A stretch of DNA of 64,000 nucleotides from Actinostola sp. cb2023 (GCA_033675265.1 JAUJYZ010000236.1:1-64000), one strand, 5' to 3'; positions 21,853 through 34,083 are shown, counted from the stretch's first letter. A program made the numbers and translations. Notes: a model not told the origin generated them from the letters alone.

Positions 21853-22879
21853 AGGACAAAGGATCCTCATACAATATTCTCAAGGATAACGAGTTTTCCA
21901 AGTCAAGAAACGTTATTGCTGCCAAGAGAAAGAACCTCACCCACCAAGGTAAAGGAAATCGTCCACACGCAACGAGAGAGCTTACTAAAGCTGAAGAAGA
22001 TACACTCTTTGAGAGCGGGCAGTTGAGTATTGAAGAACCAAAGGCTTTGCAAAAGGCTTTGTGGTGGTTTCTATCCCTTCATTTCGGTTGGAGAGCCAGA
22101 GATGAAAGTCGAAAGTTGAGCTGGGAAGATGTCAGCCTTGAAATTGATCCAGAAACTGGAGACGAGTGTCTAATATGGAAAACAGAAAAAGGTAGCAAGA
22201 CTCGCACAGGCCAAGAAGGGGGACACCAAAGAGCTTTTGAACCAAAAGCCTATGCCATTACAAACAAATCAAGATGTCCTGTTGAATTTTACAAGGTTTT
22301 TCGCAGTCATCGACCACAATCCATGCTAGCACCTGATTCTCCTTTCTATTTGGCCATTAACCACAGGCGAAAACCATGCCAGAAGATGAAGTTTGGTATT
22401 TAGACAGACCTCTGGGTAAAAATGAAATTGGCAAGTTCTTGAAAGAATCAGCGGACTGAGCCGCACGGCTAAACAAGAATCAGCCACAAGGCCACGAGAG
22501 GAAACTCACCAACCATTCTTTCCGTAAAACAAGCATTGGGAGACTCCTTGATGCCAATATCGAAGCCAATTACGTGGCACAATTAAGCGGTCACAAAAAT
22601 CTTAAAAGCCTCGACAGTTATAAGTCCGCTTCCCTCAAGAATCAAAGATCAATGTCAGCTATCTTGAGTAATAACACGCCCTCATTTAGTAGAGATGCAG
22701 CCACGTCGATTCCTTCATCTACAGTCACTGTAATGAACCAAAGTGCATCCAGTTGTTCCTATACACAGAATCCTCCACAAGCCATTTTTTCAGGAGCAAC
22801 CATTGACAAGATTGAAGGTTGTTCTTTCAATGTGAACGTTAATATTTACCAACAGTCAACACCTCAAAATCCCTTGTAA
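21853..22879 (+). pseudogene. Crypton-like tyrosine recombinase, copy B, 5' truncated and frameshifted
   Basis: Begins in the middle of the gene (DKGSSYNILK) and runs to the natural C-terminus, overlapping in content the second half of copy A. It keeps the 29-residue segment that A lacks (KTEKGSKTR). It is broken by a 4-base insertion near 22375 ('aaaccatgccagaag' against 'aaaccagaag') and a 3-base insertion near 22457 that creates TGA. The downstream HxxR (here HSFR), GHKN and SYKSAS motifs remain recognisable. With no start and at least one frameshift it is a pseudogene. Confidence 0.85.
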
Positions 22880-23174
22880 ACTTGCTTTTTCATCATTTCA
22901 AATGAACAGTGAACAGCTATTGAAAACTATTATTCATCAGATTGTCTTTTCTGTGGGATCGAGGTGACAGAAAGCCGTTTTTGAATAATATTTTAGGTCT
23001 TACAATACCTGTAAGTTCCTTCGATTATCTTACCACGCTTACACGCTTCATGCTTTCTTGTAAAACCGGTTTTCAAACTAGTTTTGTAGTAAAACTACTG
23101 GGAAGCCATTCTAGTGTAACGCGCAAATAAAATGAGTTAATTTTTAGTTTACTAAAATGGTCATATAATAAAAC

Positions 23175-23228
23175 TCTTATTAACCGAGCTTGGTCGGTCT
23201 GTACAGACCTCCCGCTCGGTTAATAAGA
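23175..23228. repeat. Hairpin element, copy 1
   Basis: TCTTATTAACCGAGC and its perfect inverse flank an inner palindrome GGTCTGTACAGACC. The same hairpin lies in unit 2 at about 29041-29095. It follows the 3' end of the recombinase coding region by ~300 bp. Confidence 0.8.
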
Positions 23229-23774
23229 CCTAAGTAAAAAATCCGATTGTTTAAAAATAGAATTGAAATAAAAGAAGAAAAAAAGAAATATTAAAATTAA
23301 AAACCACCGTGTTTGATTACTTTAAAAACTTCACAAATGACCGTCTTTGACAGTTGTATTTTCTTTTCTTTTCTTTGTCGGTATGACAGTGCTTAGAACA
23401 GTCCTGTATAGGCGCTATATAAGCAATTATTATTATTATTATTTACAATCGCTTCGATGGCTTCAGATTGGAGTAAATCATTAACTATTTTGTATTTTGT
23501 AAAAGGGCAACGTTTTTGAAAACAGGTGTATATTTAGTACATGTATATTGATGTTAAAAGTGGTTGTCTCTGGCTTATCTATTTGTTTTTAAAACTACCT
23601 GAAACGTTTCGATCCTTCCTCGGATCTTCTTACTAATATAAGGCTGTATTTAAATTGAACCATTTCCTAAGATGTAGCAAGGATGAATAAATATGATATA
23701 TTTTTGGCCAACCTATTCCAGTTCAGAATTAGATAAGGACGGAATTTTTCCTTTATCTCTCGCTTTCTATATAG

Positions 23775-24685
23775 TTTTTACATCAAAATTACAAACTGAA
23801 TGTTTCAACTCTTAGCATAATACTGGCACTTTACAAACGAATAAATGCCATATAGGTATAATAATCCAGTAATAATAATAATAATTAGTTACAGGTAACA
23901 TCAAAATTACACGCTGATTTGAGTGGGTTTCCTTCAACTCCTAGTATAATACTGGCACTTTACAAACGAATACATGCCATATAGGTATAATAATCCAGTA
24001 ATAATAATAATAATTAGTTACAGGTAACATCAAAATTACACGCTGAATTGAGTGGGTTTCCTTCAACTCCTAGTATAATACTGGCACTTTACAAACGAAT
24101 ACATGCCATATAGGTATAATAATCCAGTAATAATAATAATTAGTTACAGGTAACATCAAAATTACACGCTGAATTGAGTGGGTTTCCTTCAACTCCTAGT
24201 ATAATACTTGCACTTTACAAACGAATAAATGCCATATAGGTATAATAATCCAGTAATAATAATAATAATTAGTTACAGGTAACATCAAAATTTACACGCT
24301 GAATTGAGTGGGTTTCCTTCAACTCCTAGTATAATACTGGCACTTTACAAACGAATACATGCCATATAGGTATAATAATCCAGTAATAATAATAATTAGT
24401 TACAGGTAACATCAAAATTACACGCTGAATTGAGTGGGTTTCCTTCAACTCCTAGTATAATACTGGCACTTTACAAACGAATAAATGCCATATAGGTATA
24501 ATAATCCAGTAATAATAATAATTAGCTACAGGTAACATCAAAATTACATGCTGATTTGAGTGGGTTTCCTTCAACTCCTAGTATAATACTTGAACTTTAC
24601 AAACGAATAAATGCCATATAGGTATAATAATGCAGTAATAATAATAAATAGTTACAGGCCATCAAAATTACTGACACTGAATTAT
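23775..24685. repeat. ~126-bp minisatellite, unit 1 copy
   Basis: About seven repeats with 'catcaaaattacacgctgaa', 'tgagtgggtttccttcaact', 'cctagtataatactggcac' and an (ATA)n stretch of variable length. The homologous array in unit 2 (29640-30690) has about eight repeats. No coding. Confidence 0.95.
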
Positions 24686-24718
24686 TGACGTCACACATAA
24701 TTAAATATTCAAAGCCTT

Positions 24719-24760
24719 TATATATGTAGACATTGAGGGCCTCAATGTCTACATATATAT
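24719..24760. repeat. Near-perfect 41-bp palindrome
   Basis: TATATATGTAGACATTGAG and its inverse meet around a GGC centre. Unit 2 has only one arm at the corresponding place (about 30740-30760), so the palindrome formed in, or was lost from, one of the duplicates. Confidence 0.8.
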
Positions 24761-24981
24761 ATATATATTTCTTTCCATTTCCATTTCTTTCCTTCTTTCT
24801 TTCTAAATTTCCTCGTTTTGTTTTCAGAATTTGAGTAGATTCAATAGCACATCTCCTTGACAAAACGACGCTCAACCGACCTTAGAAAATCTAATTAAAA
24901 TATCGATGACAACATATACATAATTAACCATCAACTACAAAACTGGTTACATGATTCAATACATAGGAACTAGCTCTATCA

Positions 24982-25110
24982 ATGACTTTGAACATGTCGT
25001 CTGTATCAGTGTTTGTGCTTGTCCTTCTGTTGGGAGTACACTGCAGCACAAGACAGTACTCCAAATCATCAAAGAGAACTTCTTTTTGATTTCTATCCCG
25101 CACATAAACT
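24982..25110 (+). pseudogene. Truncated first exon of the PAN-like/EGF/CUB gene (duplicate)
   Basis: Near-identical to the start of the intact exon at 31178: same ATG context and signal-peptide sequence (MSSVSVFVL). A 4-base 'acag' insertion after 'cagcacaag' shifts the frame, and the exon ends abruptly at 'cacataaact', where duplication unit 2 begins. No PAN-like cysteines remain. It is a non-functional relic that marks the duplication breakpoint. Confidence 0.9.
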
Positions 25111-25479
25111 GAGGTTGGAGCACTACAAACCCATAATAATAAACTGCAGTGATAAAATCTGTTGTTCTTTTGATATTCCCTGTTCCTACAGATCAGATAT
25201 CATATTACTAAAGTTTGGGATTCCTGTGGTGGTTACTCTCGTAAGCGACCACTTTTCTTGGTCCTGAAGGTGGTCGCTTACGGAGGTTCAACTGTATACA
25301 AAATACGGTTGAGCGTACCACTGGAAGCCCAACGCTTACAAAATAACATGACCACAGGAAGCCCAAAACATCGTTTAGACAAAAACAGAGGATGGTAAGC
25401 CTGTGGGCTAGAGATTGCCTGGAGTTCCAGCTGATCATCCCACACGTCGAGGAAACGCTCTATGAGCGTCTAGTTTTAA

Positions 25480-26006
25480 AGTGCTACTTGGATGAAAATC
25501 GATCGAAATTTAATTTAGCTGAAACTTCACTGAAATAATCTCAAAGAGCCATACAATTACTGGTTAATGTGTTTTCTCAAAATTCCTATGGGAAGTATTA
25601 CATTTTTATGAATCTTTTGAAGTGTCAGTGAGGTCAGCTACTCAACCCTAACAATCAACACAGCTTCGCTCCATACATTTCTTTGTGTTTAGTTTCTTGA
25701 AATATTTTATTTCTATGAGGCTAAAAGTTTGGGTGAAGGAGTTTTCTTACATTATTTGTGCATAAGATTGATTGTCTGACCAGTTGTCTTCAATGCAGAG
25801 CTGTTATCCGAACAAAACATTGAGATATTTTGACTCACAAAATACAAAGAAATGTATGGAGCTGAATGTTGGGTAAAAATATAGTACTTCCCTCTGGAAT
25901 ATCGAAAAAAGATTTTAACTAGTTATTATTAGACCCTTGAAGAATTATTCAATGAAGTTTCAGCTAAATTAAATTTCGATCGATTTTCGTCCAAGTATAG
26001 CACTAG
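25480..26006. mobile_element. 527-bp MITE with long TIRs in unit 2
   Basis: Arms of about 60 bp (AGTGCTACTTGGATGAAAAT on the left; inverse with a few differences on the right) enclose ~400 non-coding bases. TTAA lies on both sides (25476-25479 and 26007-26010), and unit 1 has the uninterrupted 'tagttttaaggaaa' at about 19630. TTAA targets fit piggyBac-like elements and TAA fits Harbinger-like ones; the right end has two extra bases, so the family is open. Confidence 0.75.
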
Positions 26007-26491
26007 TTAAGGAAAAATACAGCATAAAGATATATATCCATTTTCGCTTAATATTTTCACGTTTTATATCATGTGTCAGGGGCTTGTGATGCCGGTCATT
26101 ATATGGATAGTGGGGAATAAATTGATTGATTGATTGATACTATAGCTAGCTCAGTAGTTTTTTTTTCGGTTTTCATTATTGTTGGTACGTATGTTATTTC
26201 TTTAACGGTACTCTTGTTTTTCTTTTGTGTATACAAAAATGTAAACAACTAAAAATTAAAAAAAAAAGTAAATTATGTAATTTTATTAAATGACCGAGTA
26301 TCTCCAAGCCTGGTATCTAGCAAATCAAGCAATTTGATTGGTTAGATTCTTTCTCGGACCGATCTAGATTCTCCCGTAATAACCGGTCCGCACATGCATC
26401 TTAAAATATGTAAACATTGTTTCAATTCTTTCACAATTTCATATAAACAAAGAAACTTAAAGATTGAACTACTACCAATTGTTCAGGAAAC

Positions 26492-28747
26492 AAGGACGAA
26501 GAGGAATTTTACTATTTTGACGAATTGACAGATGACTTAGACTTAGCAAATGCAGCAAAAACCTATGAAGAGCAAATGACCGGCAAAGAGAAAGACGACG
26601 AAGACGATGAAATGATAAACAGCTTTTTACATGCGCAAAAATCCAGAAATACCGAGTACAAAACAAAAAGCGACATGAAGACTTGGAAAAGATTTTGTCA
26701 GTCCAATGAAGAAGAAAGAAAAATGGAAGACATACCTTCAGAAGAGCTCAACAAACTTTTCTGCAAATTTGTCATCTCCGTCCGTAAACAAGATGGCGGC
26801 GAGTACGAGCCTGGCACACTGAGTGGTTTTCAACGAAGTTTCCAACGCATCGCACAGAAATTTGTGTCACATCCGGGATTTTATCCTAATTATATGCTAG
26901 ACCCATTCCCATTACGGCACTCGGCCACTCGATCTTCGTAAAATTTACAGTAAAATTGAAGAAAGTCAATGTTTAGGCTGTCATTTACAAATGAACCATT
27001 GATCTACGATACAAAACAACAACGGAATACAAAATACTTGCAACTAAAGTTTACTTGCCAAGTTATCGATTGTAAATATCCTTTCGTCCTCTAGCGATTT
27101 TTTCAGGGTGAATGTCAGGTCTCCGTAGTGTTCGTATGTATGGGATTTCGCCATGCCAGCAGTTCGATCGATTCCTGTTGCTCAGCCTTGCGAAATATAG
27201 TAAAAACAACACTTGAATTTTGGTGCCCCGACATAGCTCGATTGCTTCCAATATCAATCTTTCTTCCATACCAATGTTCTCTAGCGATTTTCCTTGAAGT
27301 TCTGTTTCATACCAACGAATCGAAGCAGTCGAAAATGTCAAATTACGAGACGATTTTTAGCTTCAAAACACTTCCATCGGCTGCCATTTTTCTCTGACCT
27401 TGCAGCCTAGCCTCCATTGCTATAGCTACATAAATTTAAGCACCAGTTTCTTTTTTACCACGGACAAAATAAGCCGCGAAGTCAGGGGAGTTTATAACAA
27501 TGGATCGAGCGTTTGGCCGGGCGGGAACTGGGTTCCAGTTTAAGAGAATAACCCGCGAATTTCACTATATTAGCCCCTAAAAAAGCTTTTCCCACCAAAT
27601 TTTCGATATATTTTCTACTTTAGGGGAAAACTCTGAGATTTAAATAAGAATAGTTTATCGCTCCTTCAAATATAACGTATTTTAAGGATATGACCGATTT
27701 GTATGGGTAATTCTGTGCGATGGTTACCTCCAGGACAAAGGATCCTCATACAATATTCTCAAGGATAACGAGTTTTCCAAGTCAAGAAACGTTATTGCTG
27801 CCAAGAGAAAGAACCTCACCCACCAAGGTAAAGGAAATCGTCCACACGCAACGAGAGAGCTTACTAAAGCTGAAGAAGATACACTCTTTGAGAGCGGGCA
27901 GTTGAGTATTGAAGAACCAAAGGCTTTGCAAAAGGCTTTGTGGTGGTTTCTATCCCTTCATTTCGGTTGGAGAGCCAGAGATGAAAGTCGAAAGTTGAGC
28001 TGGGAAGATGTCAGCCTTGAAAATGATCCAGAAACTGGAGACGAGTGTCTAATATGGAAAACAGAAAAAGGTAGCAAGACTCGCACAGGCCAAGAAGGGG
28101 GACACCAAAGAGCTTTTGAACCAAAAGCCTATGCCATTACAAACAAATCAAGATGTCCTGTTGAATTTTACAAGGTTTTTCGCAGTCATCGACCACAATC
28201 CATGCTAGCACCTGATTCTCCTTTCTATTTGGCCATTAACCACAGGCGAAAACCAGAAGATGAAGTTTGGTATTTAGACAGACCTCTGGGTAAAAATGAA
28301 ATTGGCAAGTTCTTGAAAGAATCAGCGGAAGCCGCACGGCTAAACAAGAATCAGCCACAAGGCCACGAGAGGAAACTCACCAACCATTCTGTCCGTAAAA
28401 CAAGCATTGGGAGACTCCTTGATGCCAATATCGAAGCCAATTACGTGGCACAATTAAGCGGTCACAAAAATCTTAAAAGCCTCGACAGTTATAAGTCCGC
28501 TTCCCTCAAGAATCAAAGATCAATGTCAGCTATCTTGAGTAATAACACGCCCTCATTTAGTAGAGATGCAGCCACGTCGATTCCTTCATCTACAGTCACT
28601 GTAATGAACCAAAGTGCATCCAGTTGTTCCTATACACAGAATCCTCCACAAGCCATTTTTTCAGGAGCAACCATTGACAAGATTGAAGGTTGTTCTTTCA
28701 ATGTGAACGTTATTTACCAACAGTCAACACCTCAAAATCCCTTGTAA
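26492..28747 (+). pseudogene. Crypton-like tyrosine recombinase, copy C, start lost and interrupted
   Basis: Same gene as copies A/B. Its start codon has mutated to AAG at 26492-26494. The first part (to 26847) matches the first ~119 codons. An 875-bp insert then splits the frame, and the second part (27723-28747) is open to the natural stop. That part keeps the whole catalytic set: Arg at 27971 (GWRARDE), Lys-rich KTEKGSKTR, HSVR (His 28385, Arg 28394), GHKN (His 28463) and the Tyr nucleophile at 28490 (SYKSAS). The C-terminal tail ends GCSFNVNVIYQQSTPQNPL. DNA recombination is the ancestral role; as it stands the copy cannot make a full protein, though the 3' half could be translated if spliced to another exon. 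Confidence 0.87.
26848..27722. mobile_element. Insert II (875 bp) in recombinase copy C
   Basis: Ends are inverted: CATCGCACAGAAATT on the left and AATTCTGTGCGATG on the right. Compared with the intact sequence in copy A (CAACGTTACC) it entered after CAACG with at most a single G duplicated. A minus-strand frame of about 90 codons inside (27063-27341) is not recognised. The left end resembles that of Insert I, and both follow a CG. Confidence 0.65.
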
Positions 28748-29639
28748 ACTTGCTTTTTCATCATTTCAAATGAACAGTGAACAGCTATTGAAAACTATTA
28801 TTCATCAGATTGTCTTTTCTGTGGGATCGAGGTGACAGAAAGCCGTTTTTGAATAATATTTTAGGTCTTACAATACCTGTAAGTTCCTTCGATTATCTTA
28901 CCACGCTTACACGCTTCATGCTTTCTTGTAAAACCGGTTTTCAAACTAGTTTTGTAGTAAAACTACTGGGAAGCCATTCTAGTGTAACGCGCAAATAAAA
29001 TGAGTTAATTTTTAGTTTACTAAAATGGTCATATAATAAAACTCTTATTAACCGAGCTTGGTCGGTCTGTACAGACCTCCCGCTCGGTTAATAAGACCTA
29101 AGTAAAAAATCCGATTGTTTAAAAATAGAATTGAAATAAAAGAAGAAAAAAAGAAATATTAAAATTAAAAACCACCGTGTTTGATTACTTTAAAAACTTC
29201 ACAAATGACCGTCTTTGACAGTTGTATTTTCTTTTCTTTTCTTTGTCGGTATGACAGTGCTTAGCACAGTCCTGTATAGGCGCTATATAAGCAATTATTA
29301 TTATTATTATTTACAATCGCTTCGATGGCTTCAGATTGGAGTAAATCATTAACTATTTTGTATTTTGTAAAAGGGCAACGTTTTTGAAAACAGGTGTATA
29401 TTTAGTACATGTATATTGATGTTAAAATTGGTTGTCTCTGGCTTATCTATTTGTTTTTAAAACTACCTGAAACGTTTCGATCCTTCCTCGGATCTTCTTA
29501 CTAATATAAGGCTGTATTTAAATTGAACCATTTCCTAAGATGTAGCAAGGATGAATAAATATGATATATTTTTGGCCAACCTATTCCAGTTCAGAATTAG
29601 ATAAGGACGGAATTTTTCCTTTATCTCTCGCTTTCTATA

Positions 29640-30690
29640 TAGTTTTTACATCAAAATTACAAACTGAATGTTTCAACTCTTAGCATAATACTGGCACTTT
29701 ACAAACGAATAAATGCCATATAGGTATAATAATCCAGTAATAATAATAATAATTAGTTACAGGTAACATCAAAATTACACGCTGATTTGAGTGGGTTTCC
29801 TTCAACTCCTAGTATAATACTGGCACTTTACAAACGAATAAATGCCATATAGGTATAATAATCCAGTAATAATAATAATAATTAGTTACAGGTAACATCA
29901 AAATTACACGCTGAATTGAGTGGGTTTCCTTCAACTCCTAGTATAATACTGGCACTTTACAAACGAATAAATGCCATATAGGTATAATAATCCAGTAATA
30001 ATAATAATTAGTTACAGGTAACATCAAAATTACACGCTGAATTGAGTGGGTTTCCTTCAACTCCTAGTATAATACTTGCACTTTACAAACGAATAAATGC
30101 CATATAGGTATAATAATCCAGTAATAATAATAATTAGCTACAGGTAACATCAAAATTACCGACGCTGATTTGAGTGGGTTTCCTTCAACTCCTAGTATAA
30201 TACTGGCACTTTACAAAGGAATAAATGCCATATAGGTATAATAATCCAGTAATAATAATAATAATTAGTTACAGGTAACATCAAAATTACACGCTGAATT
30301 GAGTGGGTTTCCTTCAACTCCTAGTATAATACTGGCACTTTACAAACGAATAAATGCCATATAGGTATAATAATCCAGTAATAATAATAATTAGTTACAG
30401 GTAACATCAAAATTACACGCTGAATTGAGTGGGTTTCCTTCAACTCCTAGTATAATACTGGCACTTTACAAACGAATAAATGCCATATAGGTATAATAAT
30501 CCAGTAATAATAATAATTAGTTACAGGTAACATCAAAATTACACGCTGAATTGAGTGGGTTTCCTTCAGCTCCTAGTATAATACTGGCACTTTTAATTTA
30601 CAAACGAATAAATGCCATATAGGTATAATAATCCAGTAATAATAATAATTAGTTACAAGTAGCATCAAAATTACCGACATGAATTATTAA
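29640..30690. repeat. ~126-bp minisatellite, unit 2 copy
   Basis: About eight copies of the same monomer as 23775-24685, with (ATA)n length differences and a small TTTAATT insertion near 30594. Confidence 0.95.
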
Positions 30691-30783
30691 CGTCACACAT
30701 AATTTTAATAAAATAAAAAAAATGATATATGTATCAAAGACCTCAATGTCTACATATATCGTCTTTTTTTCTTCAGTTCCATT

Positions 30784-30987
<204 letters not shown>

Positions 30988-31177
30988 AATTTCCTCGTTT
31001 TGTTTTCAGAATTCGAGTAGATTCAATAGCACAGCTCCTTCACAAAACGACGCTCAACCGACCTTAGAAAATCTAATTAAAATATCGATGACAACATATA
31101 CATAATTAACCATCGGGTTAATCAACTATAAAACTGGTTACATGCAATGATTCAATACATAGGAACTAACTCTTTCA

Positions 31178-31528
31178 ATGACTTTGAACATGTCGTCTGT
31201 ATCAGTGTTTGTGCTTTTCCTGCTGTTGGGAGTACATCGCAGCACAAGTACTCCAAATAATCAAAGAGAACTTTTTTTTGATTTCTATCCCGCACATAAA
31301 CTAGTGATGCCACTAGACATGGAAGGTGTTATGCAACACTCAGTTAAAGTTGAAGGCAAAATGGAATGTGTGTTCGCGTGCACTAAGGTTGATTGGTGTC
31401 GTTCGGTTAATCTTAAAACAACACCTCTGAGTAACGGTCATTATGCATGTGAGCTTCTATCTTCTGACCAGTTCACCAACAGTCGTAATATGACACAGGA
31501 CAAAGCGTACAATCACTATAGTGTGAAG
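31178..31528 (+). CDS. Secreted PAN-like/EGF/CUB protein, exon 1 (signal peptide and PAN-like domain)
   Basis: Encodes residues 1-117. A hydrophobic segment (residues 8-19, VSVFVLFLLLGV) after MTLNMSS is a signal peptide, so the product is secreted or extracellular. A PAN/apple-like segment follows with cysteines C64, C68, C74 and C91, and potential N-glycosylation at NMT (104). The exon ends AAG|GTAGGT at 31528/31529 in phase 0; reading through would reach a stop at 31571, and the in-phase EGF exon 103 bases downstream supports splicing. The second Met (residue 5) is an alternative start. A broken duplicate lies at 24982-25110. PAN modules bind proteins or carbohydrates; the ligand is unknown. 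Confidence 0.85.
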
Positions 31529-31631
31529 GTAGGTGGACAAACCGTTGTTAAAATAATATCACAAACATCCTAATTAAAAAATAACATTTCCAATCAGTTT
31601 TCATAACTGCCAATTTTATTTTTTTCTTCAG

Positions 31632-31746
31632 GGCCCGTGTCAAGAGAAGCCATGTCGTAAAGGCGGTGAGTGTATCTTCCAAAACAGCAGACAAGAGTAC
31701 GAATGCATATGCAAACCAGGATACAAAGGAGAGCAGTGTGAGAAAG
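31632..31746 (+). CDS. Secreted PAN-like/EGF/CUB protein, exon 2 (EGF-like domain)
   Basis: Acceptor TTTTTTTCTTCAG at 31619-31631 and donor AAAG|GTGAGT at 31746/31747. The 115-nt exon enters in phase 0, matching exon 1, and leaves in phase 1. It encodes one complete EGF-like domain with six cysteines in the classic spacing (GPCxxxxC, then C, CxC and GYKGEQC). No calcium-binding consensus (D-x-D/N-E) is evident at its start. Intron 1 is only 103 bp; the following intron is about 19.9 kb. Confidence 0.88.
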
Positions 31747-32109
31747 GTGAGTTCATAATGTTATATGTGGAAATCTCTCCTTTTCAATGCAGCGTCTTGG
31801 ATATGATTTTATTGAAAATTTAACTTTTAAAATCTTTTGTATTCATTTCTTTTAATGACTGTGGTATTCATAAGACCCGATAGCACTTGGACAAAGTTTG
31901 CCAAGTATTGTAATTTTTATTAAAACTTGTCCGCTTAGCCTAGTCAGGGACCCCATCACCTCTTTTCTATCGATCGCGAGCAAACTTCATAGAAGACGCG
32001 GTATTAAAGACCATCTGAAGAGATTTTGTATATATATATCTAGTTGTGTGACGAAATATAAGTTCTTTCTTCAGTATTATTCTAAATATTTTTTGTTCTA
32101 TTGAGTTTT

Positions 32110-32790
32110 GTTATATAAAGTCACACACTGAGCCATGTATATCACATAACGGCTGGTTACAAAACCCTAATTATACAATCAGTATGATACATGTATACAG
32201 TTTAGTAGAAAGGACTGGAGCCTTAGTGTATACAGTCCGTATTGTTCTAAGTTTCTACTGAGTTTTGTTTTATAAAGTCCGACACAGCCATGCATGTACA
32301 TCACATAATGGCGGGTTACAAAACCCTAATTATACAATCAGTATGATACATGTATACAGTTTAGTAGAAAGGCTGGAACCTTAGTGTATACAGTCCGCCA
32401 GTATTGTTCTAAGTTTCTACTGAGTCAGTTTTGTTTTATGTTTTATTTAAATAACATATATCATATATATATTTTTAGAGTTTAATATTTAGTGATTTAT
32501 CTTTCAGTTTATGTCTCCCCGATTAGTCTTGGCACTTGTGCCAAACTAGAAGTTTTGAGACTTTAATAAAGTTATTATTATTATTATTATGAAGTCACAC
32601 AGCCATGTACAACGGCGGGTTACAAAACCCTAATTATACAATCAGTATGATACATTGCATACAGTTTAGTAGAAAGGACTGGAACCTTAGTGTATAAAGT
32701 CCGTATTCAGTGTTCTAAGTTTCTACTGAGTTTTGTTTTATGAAGTCACACAGTCATGTATATATCACATAACGGGGGGTTACAAAACAA
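32110..32790. repeat. ~155-bp tandem repeat in intron 2
   Basis: Units marked by 'aaaccctaattatacaatc' and 'ttctaagtttctactgag' occur at about 32160, 32320 and 32625. A further partial unit is at 34165-34320, separated by the family X insertion. One unit is split by a retrotransposon tail. Confidence 0.8.
32440..32590 (+). mobile_element. Retrotransposon 3' tail (ATT-repeat end)
   Basis: A segment containing 'tcttggcacttgtgccaaac' and 'actttaataaagttattatt' ends in an ATT repeat and interrupts the ~155-bp tandem array. This form is typical of 5'-truncated non-LTR elements or SINEs. The 5' edge is approximate. Confidence 0.5.
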
Positions 32791-33408
32791 CGGAGTTTTG
32801 ATTCTTTTCAATCAAATCAAGAACAGTTCTCACAGGAAGGTCATAGCTAAGACGGGCATTTGAGACGATGGCTCGTAATTTTCGTAAACTGCCAAAAGTG
32901 CATCACAAGAGACAGTTGTTGAGGGAATGTTGACAAACTAGTACAATTAAGTGGAGTGTAAAGATTTTTGAAGACTGGCAGAATCTCGTAAAGACAAGGT
33001 AGCAAGGAAAGAGTCTATTGACTTGTCTTTTGACACATAAATTTCTTCGGCTAGCATTACTTTGCCATCTTCTAATTCGAGGTTCTTGAAAATAATAATG
33101 TAGCAAGTAACGCAATATATATTTAGCGAGAACTGTGCTACTGTATCATCTTTAATTTGAAGTAATCTCGTATCTTTCAAAGTTTGAGATTGTGATTCGA
33201 AAGTATTGCGCACAAAGCTAGAAATCCAATGATTGTATCATTAGTAAGTAAGTTAAAACTGTGAAGGTGCAAAGCTCCAACAGAGGAAGGAAGTTACATT
33301 AAAGAAACTGCGGAACAAAATCTAACGAGTGTTTTTCTTAATTAGCTTTTAGGATAATGTATTGTTCCTCTCATATTATGCATTTATCGATACAGAATAG
33401 TTATTGAG

Positions 33409-33487
33409 CTTATTAGTATTCAGTATCTGATACAGAATACTAATAAGGTCTATTAGTATTCTGTATCAGATACAGAATACTAATAAG
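33409..33487. repeat. Two adjacent ~39-bp palindromes (family X copy 2)
   Basis: TATTAGTATTCTGTATCAG palindromes arranged as at 17162-17240; the left arm of the first has one mismatch (CAGTATC). Confidence 0.85.
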
Positions 33488-33503
33488 CTAGCTTTATTAC
33501 TAA

Positions 33504-34083
33504 ATCATCAAAATCACATCTAGATAGAACTTGAACTTAACTAAACAAGAAAAACTGTAATTCTATGGCTTTTGTTTAGTAAATAAGAAGAAGAATCGCT
33601 CTGTTTTTACTTTTTTGTGAGTATTAAATACGGCTATCTTTTCTTGATATTTTCAGTCGTACACTTGAGAAAATATAAGACTTATGTGTAGCTAAGTATA
33701 ACTTACAAAATGGTTAGTATGTGATTGAGAAAACTGAGCCGTTATATTTAGTTTTCTTCGTTATTGTGGACAGAAATAAGTGGACGACAGTTTGAATGAA
33801 CTTGAAGCTCGATTCTTGCAAATTACGGTTAAAATAATCAAAATCACATCTAGATAGAACTTGAACTTAACTAAACAAGAAAAACTGTAATTCTATAGCT
33901 TTTGTTTAGTAAATAAGACATGTTTGACAACAGAAAAAAATACATTTGTGGTCAGTTATTTTTACAATCAAATCCACTGCATCGCTTCAAGGTTGTTCAA
34001 GGTCATGAACCATGTTTACATAACTTCATATCAACATAGTAATTAACCAATCAGAGCGCGCGTTATATCTAAATTATTTTATA
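33504..34083. repeat. Dispersed repeat family Y, copy 1
   Basis: Shares 'aagaatcgctctgttttta' through 'aatcagagcgcgcgttat' with 55515-56036. In this copy an ~80-bp segment (33507-33587) is repeated at 33837-33917 on either side of a ~250-bp core. No protein frame. Confidence 0.7.

Larger units (their letters stand above)
19147..25110. repeat. Tandem segmental duplication, unit 1 (~5.96 kb)
   Basis: Sequence from 'gaggttggagcacta' at 19147 recurs from 25111. Shared parts, in order: a small MITE, the leader and coding region of a Crypton-like recombinase, a hairpin (23175-23228), a ~126-bp minisatellite, and the first exon of the PAN-like/EGF/CUB gene. Unit 1 ends inside that exon at 25110, and unit 2 begins in the next base. 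Unit 1 alone contains a retrotransposon fragment (19434-19597) and a rearranged recombinase. Confidence 0.9.

Noticed and set aside
27063..27341. 92-codon minus-strand frame inside Insert II
   Set aside because: Begins plausibly but matches no family I know and overlaps a plus-strand frame of equal length; noted only as part of the insert.
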